A stretch of 64,000 nucleotides of DNA from Terriglobia bacterium (GCA_020073385.1 JAIQFH010000014.1:1-64000); one strand, 5' to 3'. Positions 51,933 through 61,379 are shown, numbered from the stretch's first letter. The notes: generated from the letters alone by a model not told the origin. Numbers and translations are program-made.

Positions 51933-52718
51933 TTGAAGAAAATGCCGGTATTGTTCGTCGGCCATGGATCGCCGATGAACGCGATCGAACACAATGCCTT
52001 TACCGAGTCGCTGAGCGCTCTGGGCGCACGCCTGCCGCGGCCCAAGGCCGTGTGTGTGGTCTCGGCGCATTGGGTGACGCCGGGGACGCAGGTACTGAAG
52101 TCGCAGCACCCGCGGACGATCCACGATTTTCACGGCTTCCCGAAGCCTCTGTACGAGGTGCAGTATCCAGCTCCCGGAGCGCCAGAAGAGGCGGAGAAAG
52201 TCGCCAGCGATCCCGAGATCGTGAAAGATGAAACCTGGGGACTCGATCACGGGGCTTGGAGCGTGCTGCGGCATATGTATCCCAAGGCCGATGTACCCGC
52301 GTTTCAGTTGAGTCTCGACGAACGGCGCGGATTCAAAGAGCACCTGGCACTGGGTCGGGAGATTCGCAATCTTCGGGAGCGCGGCGTGCTGATTCTGGGC
52401 AGCGGGAATATCGTGCATAACTTGCGCCGGATCGATTGGGAAAATCCGCACGCAGCGTACGATTGGGCACGGGAGTTCGACGCCAAGGTTAAGACTGCAG
52501 TCGACTCGCATGATGCTGGCTCGCTCGCCGAACCGCAAAAGTGGGGCGAAGCGCTGCTGGCGACGGCACATCCCACCGTCGAGCATTATCTGCCGCTGCT
52601 TTATTGCATAGGCAGCACGGACGAGCGGGATGCGGTGTCGTATCCGTATGAGGGATTCGATTTCGGCAGTATCTCGATGCGGGCGGTGCTGTTCGGGGAC
52701 GCATCAGTTGCGCGATAA
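51933..52718 (+). CDS. ygiD: Extradiol dioxygenase, 4,5-DOPA dioxygenase (YgiD) type
   Basis: 261 residues from a TTG with GGAGAG at good spacing; the ATG at 51942 is an alternative. It belongs to the class III LigB family. Metal ligands are in FVGHGSPMNAIEHNAF and the later NIVHNLRRIDW, with TWGLDHGAWSVLRHMYPKA and VSAHWVTPGTQV as further conserved blocks. YgiD-like enzymes open catechol rings of DOPA-type compounds. The natural substrate in this organism is unknown. Confidence 0.88.
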   Translation: MKKMPVLFVGHGSPMNAIEHNAFTESLSALGARLPRPKAVCVVSAHWVTPGTQVLKSQHPRTIHDFHGFPKPLYEVQYPAPGAPEEAEKVASDPEIVKDETWGLDHGAWSVLRHMYPKADVPAFQLSLDERRGFKEHLALGREIRNLRERGVLILGSGNIVHNLRRIDWENPHAAYDWAREFDAKVKTAVDSHDAGSLAEPQKWGEALLATAHPTVEHYLPLLYCIGSTDERDAVSYPYEGFDFGSISMRAVLFGDASVAR

Positions 52719-52728
52719 CCGGTCTCTA

Positions 52729-53376
52729 TCAAGTCAACGCTGCTATCCGAAGTGCATCGTTCAGCCACTCGCGGTACCACTCGGAGAAGGTTGCTCTGGA
52801 TTCATCCTTCAGATAGAGCGGGTTGATTCCGGTGTATTCGGCGCGGGTGTCGCGCCACAGTCGACCCGCCTCCGGGCCGGTGACTACTAGCCAAATCCGA
52901 AGTGCACAACCTTCGTGACAAATCGGAAAGGCGCCGCTCACGAGTGAGGCGTTGAAGTACCGGCCTTCGAACTCGTCAAACTGCTTCTCGTAAAGGTCTT
53001 CATCGACATCAACCAGTTCGTCGGCCGGCTTTCCGCTTAGATCATTCCAGCCATGAGTGAGGGGGAAAGGCTCTGAGAGCGCTCCGATGAAGCCATCTCC
53101 TTCGGACCACGGGTTAAGCAACTCATGTATGCCATCCATCTTGCCGAGAGGAAAGACGCCGTAATAGGGCCCGGCGCCTCCGTTGCCGACGTTCGCGAGA
53201 AAATGGCGGTAATCTGCGGGCAAGTGGATCCCATGCCGCTGTTCAAAGGCGAGGATCTCCATGTTATCCAGAACGGGATTCAGCTGAAAGTGGTGTCCAT
53301 TAGCGCCGAAAACGTCCGCTTGAGTGGCAGACAATCGCCGCAGCGACTCTCGAACGTATGCTGCCGTATCGAGCAT
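52729..53376 (-). CDS. SMI1/KNR4 (SUKH) family protein
   Basis: 215 residues from the ATG at 53376; the ATG at 53415 overlaps the upstream peptidase stop by 26 bp and is possible. The SUKH pattern is ILAFEQRHGIHLPADYRHFL then ANVGNGGAGPYYGVFPLG, with a later WSEGDGFIGALSEPFPLTHG. SUKH proteins are often immunity proteins in toxin systems. No toxin gene is nearby, so a domestic role is also possible. Confidence 0.8.
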   Translation of the reverse strand: MLDTAAYVRESLRRLSATQADVFGANGHHFQLNPVLDNMEILAFEQRHGIHLPADYRHFLANVGNGGAGPYYGVFPLGKMDGIHELLNPWSEGDGFIGALSEPFPLTHGWNDLSGKPADELVDVDEDLYEKQFDEFEGRYFNASLVSGAFPICHEGCALRIWLVVTGPEAGRLWRDTRAEYTGINPLYLKDESRATFSEWYREWLNDALRIAALT

Positions 53377-53389
53377 TGCCAAGAATTTC

Positions 53390-55420
53390 TCACCAGACTC
53401 GGCAGCGATTCTCATTCACCATCGGCTGACCTGCTTTGCAGTGAAACGCCTCCTGGAATTGCGGCATGTTGGAGACGACTCCGTTGGTACGATATTTTTC
53501 CGGGGAGTGCGGATCAATAGTCGCGCGCATGCGTTTGCTTTCGTCGCGGACTTGGCCGCACCAGCTCTGTCCATAACCGACGAAGAAGCGCTGGTCCGGT
53601 GTCAGGCCGTCGATCGGATCCAGCTTCTGGCCTTTTGTGTCGTCCTTCCACGCCATGTACGCAAGTAGAAGTCCGCCGAGGTCAGCGACGTCTTCACCGA
53701 GCGTCAGCTTGCCATTGATCTTGATGTCGTCGATGATCACATACTTCGAGTACTGGTCAGAGATGCAACTGGCCCGCTTCTCAAATTCCTTTCCGTCCGC
53801 TTCCGTCCACCAGTCGCGCAGGTTGCCCTGGGCATCGAACTGACGGCCTTCGTCGTCGAATCCGTGAGTGAGCTCGTGGCCCACGGTGCCGCCTGTATCG
53901 CCATAGTTCGGAGCGGCGTCGGAGTTGGGATCGAACGCCGGCGGCTGCAGCACTCCAGCCGGAAAGTTGATGTCGTTCATCTGGGGGTTGTAGTAGGCGT
54001 TGACCGTGGGTGGAGTCATGTCCCACTCGCCCCTGTCGACGGGCTTGCCGATTTTCCCCAACTGCCGGTTAAATTCGAACTGGCGCGCCCGTTCGACGTT
54101 CCCGAGATTGTCTCCGCGGACAATTTCCAGCTTCGAGTAATCGCGCCACTTGTCGGGATAGCCGATCTTGTTCGCCATGCCCTGCAGCTTGGCGAGTGCC
54201 TGCTGTTTGGTGGCAGGAGACATCCAGCTCAGGCTGTGAATGTCCTGCTCCATGGCGCCGCGAATCTCTTTGACAACGGTGAGCGCCTGTTCTTTCGCCT
54301 TGGGACTGAAATACTTTTCGACATAGGCCTGCCCCAGGGCCTCGCCAAGATAGTCGTCGATATCCTCGGTGCAGCGCTTCCAGCGCGGCTTTGGCTGCTG
54401 GTTCCCCTGGAGAGTCTTGCCGAAAAAAGCGAAATTCTCGTTGAAGATCGCGGACGAAAGATGCCGCGCATTGGCATGCACCAAGTGCCAGCGGAGATAG
54501 GTCTTCCAGTCATCCAGGCTGTCTTTCGCGATTTCCTCATTCAGCGTCTTGAAGAAATCCGGTACAGCCACGTTCAACGACGAAATAGTCGGCAAGCCGA
54601 CTTTGGTGAAGTAAACCTGCCACTGGAATTCTGGAGAAATCTTCACGAGCTCGCCGCTGGTCAACTTGTGATCCAGCTTCTTGGGATCGCGCCGGTCGAC
54701 GCGAGTCATCGAACCTTTTGCCAGGGCGGTCTCGATGCGCATCACAGTTTGCGCCTCGGAAGTGGCCTTGTCAGGACTGTCGCCCAGAAGTCGAAACATC
54801 TTCTGCACGTGGGCGAGGTAAGCCTTCCGCAACTCCTCCGACTTGGCGTCCGTCTTGAGGTAATAGTCGCGGTCGGGTAGGCCAAGTCCGCCCTGATCGG
54901 CATTGGCGACGACCTGCGTGGCATCGCGAAGGTCCTGAATAGACTCGAAGCGGAACAGCACATTGTCGGTGGCCATTGCAGATGCAACGTCGGCGAGTTC
55001 GGACTTCGAACTGATTTTCGCAATTCGATTCAGTTCCGGCTTGAGCGGTGCGATGCCTTTGTCTTCGACGGCCTTCTCATCCATGCACGAGGCGTAGTAG
55101 TCTCCGATTTTCTGGTCCACCGCCTTTCGACCCGGATCAGGTGCAGATGCTGCCTCCAGAATGCTGCGCAACTTCGTTTTGTTCTCGTCTTCCATCTTCG
55201 AGTACAGGTCCCACGATGCCTGGTCGGATGGAATCGGATTGTTCTTGATCCATCCTCCGCACGCATAGGCAAAGAAATCGACGCATGGATCGATGCTGCG
55301 ATCCATCGCAGTGATGTCCAGCACAGGTGTGTACTTATCGGTAGCAGCTTGCTGGGCATTCGCCAGCGAAAAGCAGAAGATGATTGCGAGCGCAGCGACA
55401 CTTATGCGCAGAGTTGCCAT
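53390..55420 (-). CDS. Secreted M13-family metallopeptidase (neprilysin-like)
   Basis: 676 residues with a signal peptide ending LANAQQ. The N-terminal M13 pattern is DPCVDFFAYACGGWIKNNPI. The zinc site is VGHELTHGFDDEGRQFD (HExxH), with the third ligand in GEDVADLGGLLLAY. The substrate-binding NAYYNPQMNDINFPAGVLQP and C-terminal CxVW (ENRCRVW) complete the family. It cleaves peptides in the periplasm. It lies in a minus-strand run with DUF4097 and SUKH genes. Confidence 0.92.
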   Translation of the reverse strand: MATLRISVAALAIIFCFSLANAQQAATDKYTPVLDITAMDRSIDPCVDFFAYACGGWIKNNPIPSDQASWDLYSKMEDENKTKLRSILEAASAPDPGRKAVDQKIGDYYASCMDEKAVEDKGIAPLKPELNRIAKISSKSELADVASAMATDNVLFRFESIQDLRDATQVVANADQGGLGLPDRDYYLKTDAKSEELRKAYLAHVQKMFRLLGDSPDKATSEAQTVMRIETALAKGSMTRVDRRDPKKLDHKLTSGELVKISPEFQWQVYFTKVGLPTISSLNVAVPDFFKTLNEEIAKDSLDDWKTYLRWHLVHANARHLSSAIFNENFAFFGKTLQGNQQPKPRWKRCTEDIDDYLGEALGQAYVEKYFSPKAKEQALTVVKEIRGAMEQDIHSLSWMSPATKQQALAKLQGMANKIGYPDKWRDYSKLEIVRGDNLGNVERARQFEFNRQLGKIGKPVDRGEWDMTPPTVNAYYNPQMNDINFPAGVLQPPAFDPNSDAAPNYGDTGGTVGHELTHGFDDEGRQFDAQGNLRDWWTEADGKEFEKRASCISDQYSKYVIIDDIKINGKLTLGEDVADLGGLLLAYMAWKDDTKGQKLDPIDGLTPDQRFFVGYGQSWCGQVRDESKRMRATIDPHSPEKYRTNGVVSNMPQFQEAFHCKAGQPMVNENRCRVW

Positions 55421-55518
55421 GAAGGACTCCCTTCGATAGAAACCAAAATCCGAGATTCCAAAGTATAAGCTTCAGCGCGAGAAAATTTGTCAGTCAGCGA
55501 CGCGGTGATGCGCCGGCG

Positions 55519-56319
55519 CTACCCTTTTCTCAAATGAATGGAGCCATCGCCGGTGCGAATCGTCAACAGGCTGCCGCCGCCGTTCAGCTTGCCATGGACT
55601 TCATTCTGTCGAATCTTACCTTCCGTCGTTACCGGCATGTCGAGATCGATGTGGCCGTCGCTGGTGTGCAGGTCGACATCAGCCGCAAGGTTGCCGGGGA
55701 CCTCCAGAGACACGCTGCCGTCACCCGTCTCCAGCCTCCAGCCAGCGGCTAATGCCGAGCCGTTCCTGGCGCGCACGTCGACGTGTCCGTCGCCCGTCTT
55801 CAGTCCAAGTTCGTCAAAACGGCCGTTCGCCTGGATGTGCCCGTCGCCAGTCGTCGCGCGCAGTTTGCCATCGACGCCATCGAGATTGATGGAGCCGTCT
55901 CCCGTGTGCAGATCCATCTCGCCCTTGAGCCCGGCAACCTCAATCTTGCCGTCGCCGGTGCGGAGATTGACTTTGCCTTCCCGCGGCATCTGGATGATCA
56001 CGTCGACCTTGTGTTGTCCCCACTCGACGCTGACGTTGTGATGGGGATAGTGCACGTCGATTTCGACCGAATCTCCGGCCTGGTGTTCATCGACGCGAAT
56101 GCCACCCTCGCCGATCTTGTAATGGGCCGAGATGACCTTGGCTTCGATCGTGTTCTGGTCCCAGGTGGTGACGCGGATGTTGGCATCTGAGGTTTCGACG
56201 CGCAGGTCAGGCTTGCCGCTGATGTTATAGGTTTTCGACCATTCCTCGGCGCGGGCTTGAGAAACCGCAATCGCCAAGGCGATGATTGTCAGTGAAAGAC
56301 GGACGACAAGTGATTTCAT
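55519..56319 (-). CDS. DUF4097-type beta-strand repeat protein, secreted
   Basis: 266 residues with a signal peptide (MKSLVVRLSLTIIALAIAVS). The mature part repeats T-G/S-D-G-x-hydrophobic about six times (TGDGKIEVAG, TGDGSINLDG, TGDGHIQANG, TGDGHVDVRA, TSDGHIDLDM, TGDGSIHLRK). This forms a right-handed beta-helix-like stack of DUF4097 kind. Such proteins are thought to adhere to, or report on, the envelope. It follows the winged-helix gene by 50 bp and precedes the M13 peptidase. Confidence 0.8.
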   Translation of the reverse strand: MKSLVVRLSLTIIALAIAVSQARAEEWSKTYNISGKPDLRVETSDANIRVTTWDQNTIEAKVISAHYKIGEGGIRVDEHQAGDSVEIDVHYPHHNVSVEWGQHKVDVIIQMPREGKVNLRTGDGKIEVAGLKGEMDLHTGDGSINLDGVDGKLRATTGDGHIQANGRFDELGLKTGDGHVDVRARNGSALAAGWRLETGDGSVSLEVPGNLAADVDLHTSDGHIDLDMPVTTEGKIRQNEVHGKLNGGGSLLTIRTGDGSIHLRKG

Positions 56320-56369
56320 GGAGTCCTCCGGCGGGGAGACACACCTTGGCCCCGCCCTGTTAGACGTGG

Positions 56370-57278
56370 TTACGGCGAATCCGTGTGTTTGGTTCCATCC
56401 AACCGTTTTTCGGGTGAAGCGGGGCGAAGATAAGCCAACCGGATCAGCGTCCGCTCAGAGAAGGGCAGGTACAGCAAACCGGCGCTGGCTGCGAATGCCG
56501 CTCCCAGGCCAATCTTCTCCATCAATAGAAATGGTGCGATGGCCCACAACTGATCGAGTGCCAGGACGAAGGGGAAGATGCGCCGGAATTTTTCGTCCAG
56601 ACGCTGGTAGTCAAAGCCTACAGCGGAGAGCAGATAACAGCGCAGTGGAATCCCCACGCCTGCCGTAACCATGACCGCTACCGCGAGAGTGTTTGCAGCC
56701 CACAAGGGCAGGAACGAGTCGGCGATTCTTTGAATTCCATGCAGACGAAACAAGGCCGCTAAATAAAAACAGAGATACATCACCTGGATGAGCGCAAACA
56801 GTCCACGCGTCAGGCCACGATGCGGGATCGGTACCTCGAGTTCCGGATGCAGAATGGCCGCGGGCAGAGGAGCTTCGTGAGGCACAGATTGGGCGGGAAG
56901 GGGCACGCTCTCTGAAGCAATCGCCGGGGCAACCTGAGCCGGAGCCTGTACAGGAGCGATAAATCGATATCCGCGCCGAGCGAGAGTCTCCACGTAGCGG
57001 GGGCTCGCGGCGGAGTCTCCGAGCGCTTCCCGCACCTTGTTGATGGCGGTGTTCAAGCTGTGATCGAAGTCGACGAAGGTGTCGGATGCCCACAGCTTCT
57101 CGCGCAGCTCTTCGCGAGTGACCACATCGCCCGCGCGTTCCAGGAGAAGAGTCAAGACCTGAACAGGTTGGCCTTGCAGACGGAGTTTCACGCCGCCCTT
57201 GCGAAGTTCGCCTGTGTTGAGGTCGAGCTCGAAGACTCCAAAACGCGCGATCCGGTTGTTGTTTTGCTGGACTGCCAT
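56370..57278 (-). CDS. OmpR-type winged-helix protein with C-terminal membrane segments
   Basis: 302 residues. Residues 10-105 are a winged helix of OmpR/CadC type (RFGVFELDLNTGELRKGG, VVTREELREKLWASDTFVDF, YVETLARRGYRFIAPV). After a Pro/Ala-rich linker come about five hydrophobic helices (residues 160-280). It lacks a receiver domain. Placing the DNA-binding domain before the membrane region suggests a ToxR/CadC-like membrane sensor. It probably controls the genes downstream on the same strand. Confidence 0.8.
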   Translation of the reverse strand: MAVQQNNNRIARFGVFELDLNTGELRKGGVKLRLQGQPVQVLTLLLERAGDVVTREELREKLWASDTFVDFDHSLNTAINKVREALGDSAASPRYVETLARRGYRFIAPVQAPAQVAPAIASESVPLPAQSVPHEAPLPAAILHPELEVPIPHRGLTRGLFALIQVMYLCFYLAALFRLHGIQRIADSFLPLWAANTLAVAVMVTAGVGIPLRCYLLSAVGFDYQRLDEKFRRIFPFVLALDQLWAIAPFLLMEKIGLGAAFAASAGLLYLPFSERTLIRLAYLRPASPEKRLDGTKHTDSP

Positions 57279-57330
57279 GGACGACGCCGTAGTTTAGCAC
57301 CGCGCGGGCCAGTCCGAATCTGAGGAAGTT

Positions 57331-57379
57331 TGTGGAGACAGCCGCCTTCGGCTCTCCGGCCGCGCGAGCGGCCGTCTTT
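57331..57379. repeat. Intergenic palindromic repeat, family B
   Basis: TGTGGAGACAGCCGCCTTCG followed by GGCCGCGCGAGCGGCC, nearly the same as at 49068. It lies just upstream of the winged-helix gene start and of the His-rich small gene. Confidence 0.65.
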
Positions 57380-57454
57380 GCCCGTTACACCAGAAATTCA
57401 GTGATGAGATGACGACACCTCACACTGACCTGCCCAAGCGTCTACAATATCCGC

Positions 57455-57610
57455 GTGACCGCTCCACATCCCCACGACGAAGCCGAGCATCATCACCATC
57501 GCCACGCGGTGTATGCCTCGGAAACCACCGGGCTGCTCTTGATTGCTCTTGTGCTGCTTGTGCTCACTCTGATCCGGTACTGGCATGAGATCCATTGGAG
57601 CCTGCACTAA
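57455..57610 (+). CDS. His-rich small membrane protein upstream of miaA
   Basis: 51 residues from a GTG at 57455 to TAA at 57608-57610. The N-terminus has PHPHDEAEHHHHRHAVYASE, a cluster of seven or more His, followed by one membrane helix (TGLLLIALVLLVLTLIRY). The stop overlaps the earliest miaA start by 16 bp, so it is probably translated with miaA. A metal-binding role is a guess. No family known to me. Confidence 0.5.
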   Translation: MTAPHPHDEAEHHHHRHAVYASETTGLLLIALVLLVLTLIRYWHEIHWSLH

Positions 57611-58599
57611 ACGTGGCCCCCGAACCTGCTGAAGCCAATTCCTCTGATCCGTTGCTGGTAGTCATCCTCGGCCCTACGGCCAGCGGGAAGACCGCGTTGT
57701 CGTTATCCCTTGCCGAGAAGTTCCAGGGTGAGATCGTCAACTCCGATTCAGTGGCTATGTACCGCGAGTTCAGCATCGGGACAGCGAAGCCGAGTCTCGC
57801 TGAACGCGCCCGCGCGCCGCACCATCTCTTCGATTGCGTCGATCCCCTGCAGGATGTGACTGCCGGGGAATATGCGCGACAGGCTCGTGGAGTTCTGGCT
57901 GAGATCAAGGCGCGCGGGCATTTGCCCATCGTGGTCGGGGGGACGGGATTGTATCTGCGGGCCTTGCTGGAAGGGCTGTTTGCCGGGCCCCAGCGTTCCG
58001 AGGAACTACGGGAGCGCCTGCGGGAAAGGGCGGCCCAGCGAAGCTTGCCCTATCTCCACAGAATCTTGTCGCGTCTGGATCGTACGACCGCAGAAAAAAT
58101 TCATCCTAACGACACGCCGAAGCTGATTCGTGCGATCGAGGTATGCCTCGCATCGCGGCAGAAAGTGTCGGAACTCTGGCAACAGGGCCGTGATTCGTTG
58201 CAAGGATTCCGCATTCTCCGCCTGGGGCTCGACCCCGACCGCGCAGCGTTGTATGCCCGAATCAACCAGCGCGCCGAGCAGATGCTTAAAGGCGGTTTGA
58301 TCGATGAGACCAAGACACTAATTGAGAAGTATGGTTCCCGCGCGCGACCGCTAGGCTCGCTTGGATACAAGCAAGCTGCCGAATTCCTGCGGGGAGAACT
58401 TACTCACGAGGACGCTCTGTCGATGATTCAGCAGGCGCATCGCAATTACGCCAAACGCCAGATGACCTGGTTCCGGCGCGAACCTGAAGTCATGTGGTTC
58501 CAGGGCTTCGGAGAGGACCCGGAGATCGAACAAAGTGTCTATTCCGTGGTGGCGAGGTCTCGCTCTGGCCATCCCGGCATCGAAATAAGAATTCCTTAG
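57595..58599 (+). CDS. miaA: tRNA dimethylallyltransferase
   Basis: 334 residues from a TTG in the overlap with the His-rich gene, or 328 from the GTG at 57613. The P-loop is VVILGPTASGKTALSLSLA, then NSDSVAMYREFSIGTAKP and VVGGTGLYLRALLEGLF. The C-terminal LGYKQAAEFLRGELT and RNYAKRQMTWFRRE complete the family. It adds the isopentenyl group to A37 of tRNAs that read UNN codons. Full length. Confidence 0.92.
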   Translation: MEPALNVAPEPAEANSSDPLLVVILGPTASGKTALSLSLAEKFQGEIVNSDSVAMYREFSIGTAKPSLAERARAPHHLFDCVDPLQDVTAGEYARQARGVLAEIKARGHLPIVVGGTGLYLRALLEGLFAGPQRSEELRERLRERAAQRSLPYLHRILSRLDRTTAEKIHPNDTPKLIRAIEVCLASRQKVSELWQQGRDSLQGFRILRLGLDPDRAALYARINQRAEQMLKGGLIDETKTLIEKYGSRARPLGSLGYKQAAEFLRGELTHEDALSMIQQAHRNYAKRQMTWFRREPEVMWFQGFGEDPEIEQSVYSVVARSRSGHPGIEIRIP

Positions 58600-58604
58600 T
58601 GACC

Positions 58605-58655
58605 CTCCGTGTCCTCTGTGGTTCATTGTTTTGCCTCACCACAGAGAGCACAGAG
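58605..58655. terminator. Inverted repeat downstream of miaA
   Basis: Arms CTCCGTGTCCTCTGTGG (58605-58621) and CCACAGAGAGCACAGAG (58639-58655) can pair with few mismatches just after the miaA stop. The same CCACAGAGGACACAGAG sequence is a known dispersed type in environmental genomes. There is no T-run after it, so its terminator role is uncertain. Confidence 0.35.
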
Positions 58656-58730
58656 GCTCACAGAGGCTGAGGGCGAGCTCAAGACCTAACACCCAAGACC
58701 TGGCCCTCTCCCCTCTGCTATCGTTCCTGC

Positions 58731-60590
58731 ATGCCGAAAATCTTAACGCTCCCGCTTCTTGCGCTCATTCTCTGTGTGTCTGTATCTGCAAAAGACAAGC
58801 AGCAACATCCAAGTCCGATTCACCACAGCAGTGCGGGTGACAAGTGGGCAGACAAGACGCTAAAGAAGTTGAGCGTCGAGGAAAAGGTCGGCCAGCTCTT
58901 CATGATCTGGTGCCGCGCCAGCTTCTTGAATTTAGAGAGCTCGGAATATCTGGAGCTGCGCGACGACATGCAGAAGTATCACGTGGGCTCCTTCGCCATG
59001 ACCGTCCACGTGGACGGCCCTCTTCTCCTGCGCACCGGCCCGTATGAAGCCGCAGAACTGCTCAACCGCCTGCAGAAAGATTCGAAGCTGCCGCTGCTGT
59101 TCGCCGCGGATTTCGAGAGGGGCGTTGCGACTAGGCTGGTCGGCACAACCAACTTTCCGCACGCCATGGCCTTCGGTGCAGATGGAAAGCTGGAAGATGC
59201 TGAAGCCTTCGGCCGCATCACGGCCCAGGAAGCGCGTGCTGTCGGCGTGCATTGGAATTTCTTTCCCGATGCCGATGTGAACTCGAATCCCGCCAATCCC
59301 ATCATCAACACGCGTTCCTTCGGAGAAGACCCGAAGCAGGTCGGAAATCTAGTTACCGCCTACATCAAAGGCGCGCACGCAGGGGGGATGCTCACCACAG
59401 TGAAGCATTTCCCTGGCCACGGCGACACGGCGACGGACTCGCATCTCGGAGTCGCCAGCGTGAATGTGGACCGCGCCCATCTCGAATCCATCGAGTTGCC
59501 GCCCTTCAAGCAAGCGATTGGCGCCGGCGTCGATTCCGTGATGGTCGCGCATGTCACGGTCCCGGCGCTCGATTCCGATCCGAACCACGTCGCCACCATC
59601 TCCAGCAACGTGGTCTCCGACCTGCTCGAAAAGCAACTCGGATTCAAGGGCATCATCGTGACCGACGCTCTCGATATGGCCGGTCTGACTCACCTGTTCG
59701 CCAACGATATCGGCCGGGCCGCGGTCGAGGCCTTCAAGGCCGGCAACGACCTGCTGATCATTCCGGCGGACTTGCCGGCTTCTTACCTGGCGATGGTCAA
59801 AGCCGTCTCTTCCGGCGAGATTTCCCGCGAGAGGCTCGATCGTTCCGTCCTTAAGATCCTGAAAACAAAGGGAGCGCTCAGGCTCAACGATTCCCGCACC
59901 GTTGACCTGAAGACCATCGCGAGTACGGTAGGCAAGCCCCAGGACATCGCGTTCGGACAACAAGTGGCAGACGCTGCGATCACATTGGTGCGCGACAACG
60001 GGAAGATGCTTCCCTTGAAATCAAAGGGAACCGCCAAGGGCGCCCTTCCGTATATGACCAAAGAGGAGACGCATAACGACGTCGTGGCGGTGTTGTTCTC
60101 GGACGACGTACGTTCGGAGTCGGGCCGCGCGTTCGGACGCGAGTTTCATGCTCGCATTCCGGACTCGCGCGTCATTTATGTCGACCCCAGAATTGCCGCG
60201 GGTATGAGCGATGAAGTCCTCAAAGCAGTCGATGCGGCGCAGACGGTCGTTGCCGCGGTGTACGTGATCCCGACGGCGGGCAAGGTCGGAAACTCGGTCG
60301 CCATGGCCGATGCGACCGGGACGCTTCTGCAGCAGGTGCTCGATCGCGCTGCGCAGAAGACGGCGGTGATTGCGATGGGGAATCCTTACCTGGCCAGCGA
60401 TTTCCCCAAGATTGAAAATTATATGTGCACATTTTCCAATGCGACGGTTTCCGAGGTGGCGGCAGTCAAAGCGCTCTTTGGAGAGATTCCGATTCGTGGC
60501 CATCTTCCGGTCACGATTCCCAACGTCGCTCAACGCGGCGCTGGACTGGAGCGTCCGGCGCAGGTTGCCGAGACGCAAGTTGCCAAGTGA
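58731..60590 (+). CDS. Secreted glycoside hydrolase family 3 (NagZ-like)
   Basis: 619 residues with a signal peptide (MPKILTLPLLALILCVSVSA). The beta-N-acetylhexosaminidase layout is clear: VGQLFMIWCRASFL, then LFAADFERGVATRLVG, the acid/base loop KHFPGHGDTATDSH, and the nucleophile Asp in IIVTDALDMAGLT. A C-terminal domain of about 200 residues follows. NagZ enzymes are cytoplasmic in many Gram-negatives, so an exported form suggests peptidoglycan or chitin breakdown outside the cytoplasm. Confidence 0.88.
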   Translation: MPKILTLPLLALILCVSVSAKDKQQHPSPIHHSSAGDKWADKTLKKLSVEEKVGQLFMIWCRASFLNLESSEYLELRDDMQKYHVGSFAMTVHVDGPLLLRTGPYEAAELLNRLQKDSKLPLLFAADFERGVATRLVGTTNFPHAMAFGADGKLEDAEAFGRITAQEARAVGVHWNFFPDADVNSNPANPIINTRSFGEDPKQVGNLVTAYIKGAHAGGMLTTVKHFPGHGDTATDSHLGVASVNVDRAHLESIELPPFKQAIGAGVDSVMVAHVTVPALDSDPNHVATISSNVVSDLLEKQLGFKGIIVTDALDMAGLTHLFANDIGRAAVEAFKAGNDLLIIPADLPASYLAMVKAVSSGEISRERLDRSVLKILKTKGALRLNDSRTVDLKTIASTVGKPQDIAFGQQVADAAITLVRDNGKMLPLKSKGTAKGALPYMTKEETHNDVVAVLFSDDVRSESGRAFGREFHARIPDSRVIYVDPRIAAGMSDEVLKAVDAAQTVVAAVYVIPTAGKVGNSVAMADATGTLLQQVLDRAAQKTAVIAMGNPYLASDFPKIENYMCTFSNATVSEVAAVKALFGEIPIRGHLPVTIPNVAQRGAGLERPAQVAETQVAK

Positions 60591-60600
60591 GGAGCGGGCA

Positions 60601-61182
60601 ATGGGCAGAACTAAACATCAGATGGTTGGCGTTGCATTCGTGATGGTTGTAATCCTGCTTCTGTCGGCGTGCAACATCAACGTCAAGAAAGAGAAGAACG
60701 GGCAGGACAAGCAGGTCGACATCAGTACGCCCGTGGGCGGCATTCACGTCAGCAAGGGAGTAAACCCGGAGGACGTCGGCATTGCGGTCTATCCGGGCTC
60801 CACACTGAAGGAGCAGGACAACGGCGAGAATAAAAGCGCAAATGTGAACCTCTCCAGTTTCGGTTTCGGATTGAAGGTTGTCGCGCTCGAATATGAGTCC
60901 AAAGATTCGCCGGAAAAAGTGGTCGCGTATTACAAAGATCAACTAAAGAAATACGGCGACGTACTGGTGTGCCACACAACTGGAATGAACGTGAATGCAG
61001 GCACCAGGAAGCACGACGAGAGTTCACACGAACTAACTTGTGAGGGCGACAACGGCCACAATATAGAACTCAAGGTTGGCACCAAGGAGAATCAGCACAT
61101 CGTCGCCGTCGAGCCTTCGGGAAGCGGCACGAACTTCTCACTGGTCTACGTTCGAACCCACGGTAAAGAAGCCGAGATTTAA
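60601..61182 (+). CDS. Lipoprotein, paralogue 1 of a tandem pair
   Basis: 193 residues with GAGGAG before the ATG, 10 bp after the GH3 stop, so probably co-transcribed. A lipobox follows a short signal (VVILLLSAC). The mature part has STPVGGIHVSKGV, PEKVVAYYKDQLKKYGDVLV and a C-terminal KENQHIVAVEPSGSGTNFSL shared with the next gene. No named family. Probably envelope-attached, function unknown. Confidence 0.7.
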   Translation: MGRTKHQMVGVAFVMVVILLLSACNINVKKEKNGQDKQVDISTPVGGIHVSKGVNPEDVGIAVYPGSTLKEQDNGENKSANVNLSSFGFGLKVVALEYESKDSPEKVVAYYKDQLKKYGDVLVCHTTGMNVNAGTRKHDESSHELTCEGDNGHNIELKVGTKENQHIVAVEPSGSGTNFSLVYVRTHGKEAEI

Positions 61183-61288
61183 GCCACTTCGGTTCTGGGG
61201 TCAGAGGTCGGTTAATTCAGAGGTTCGTTAATTATGTAACTTGCACTTTGAAAGGGCGCGGCTTCAGACGCGTCGTAAAACGGTTTTA

Positions 61289-61352
61289 GTGGAGGAGCAA
61301 CCTTCAGGGCCGCATCATCGGGCCAAGGTGGAAGGGCTTTAGCCCCCGAGGT
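61289..61352. repeat. Degenerate intergenic palindromic repeat, family A
   Basis: GTGGAGGAGCAACCTTCAGG and GGGCTTTAGCCCCCGAGG, a weak copy of the unit at 51788. It separates the two paralogous genes. Confidence 0.45.
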
Positions 61353-61379
61353 CACAGGACGCACGACGGAGGATTATTA

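Noticed and set aside
53864-54880. 338-codon open frame opposite the M13 peptidase
   Set aside because: Antisense to a gene with complete catalytic motifs.
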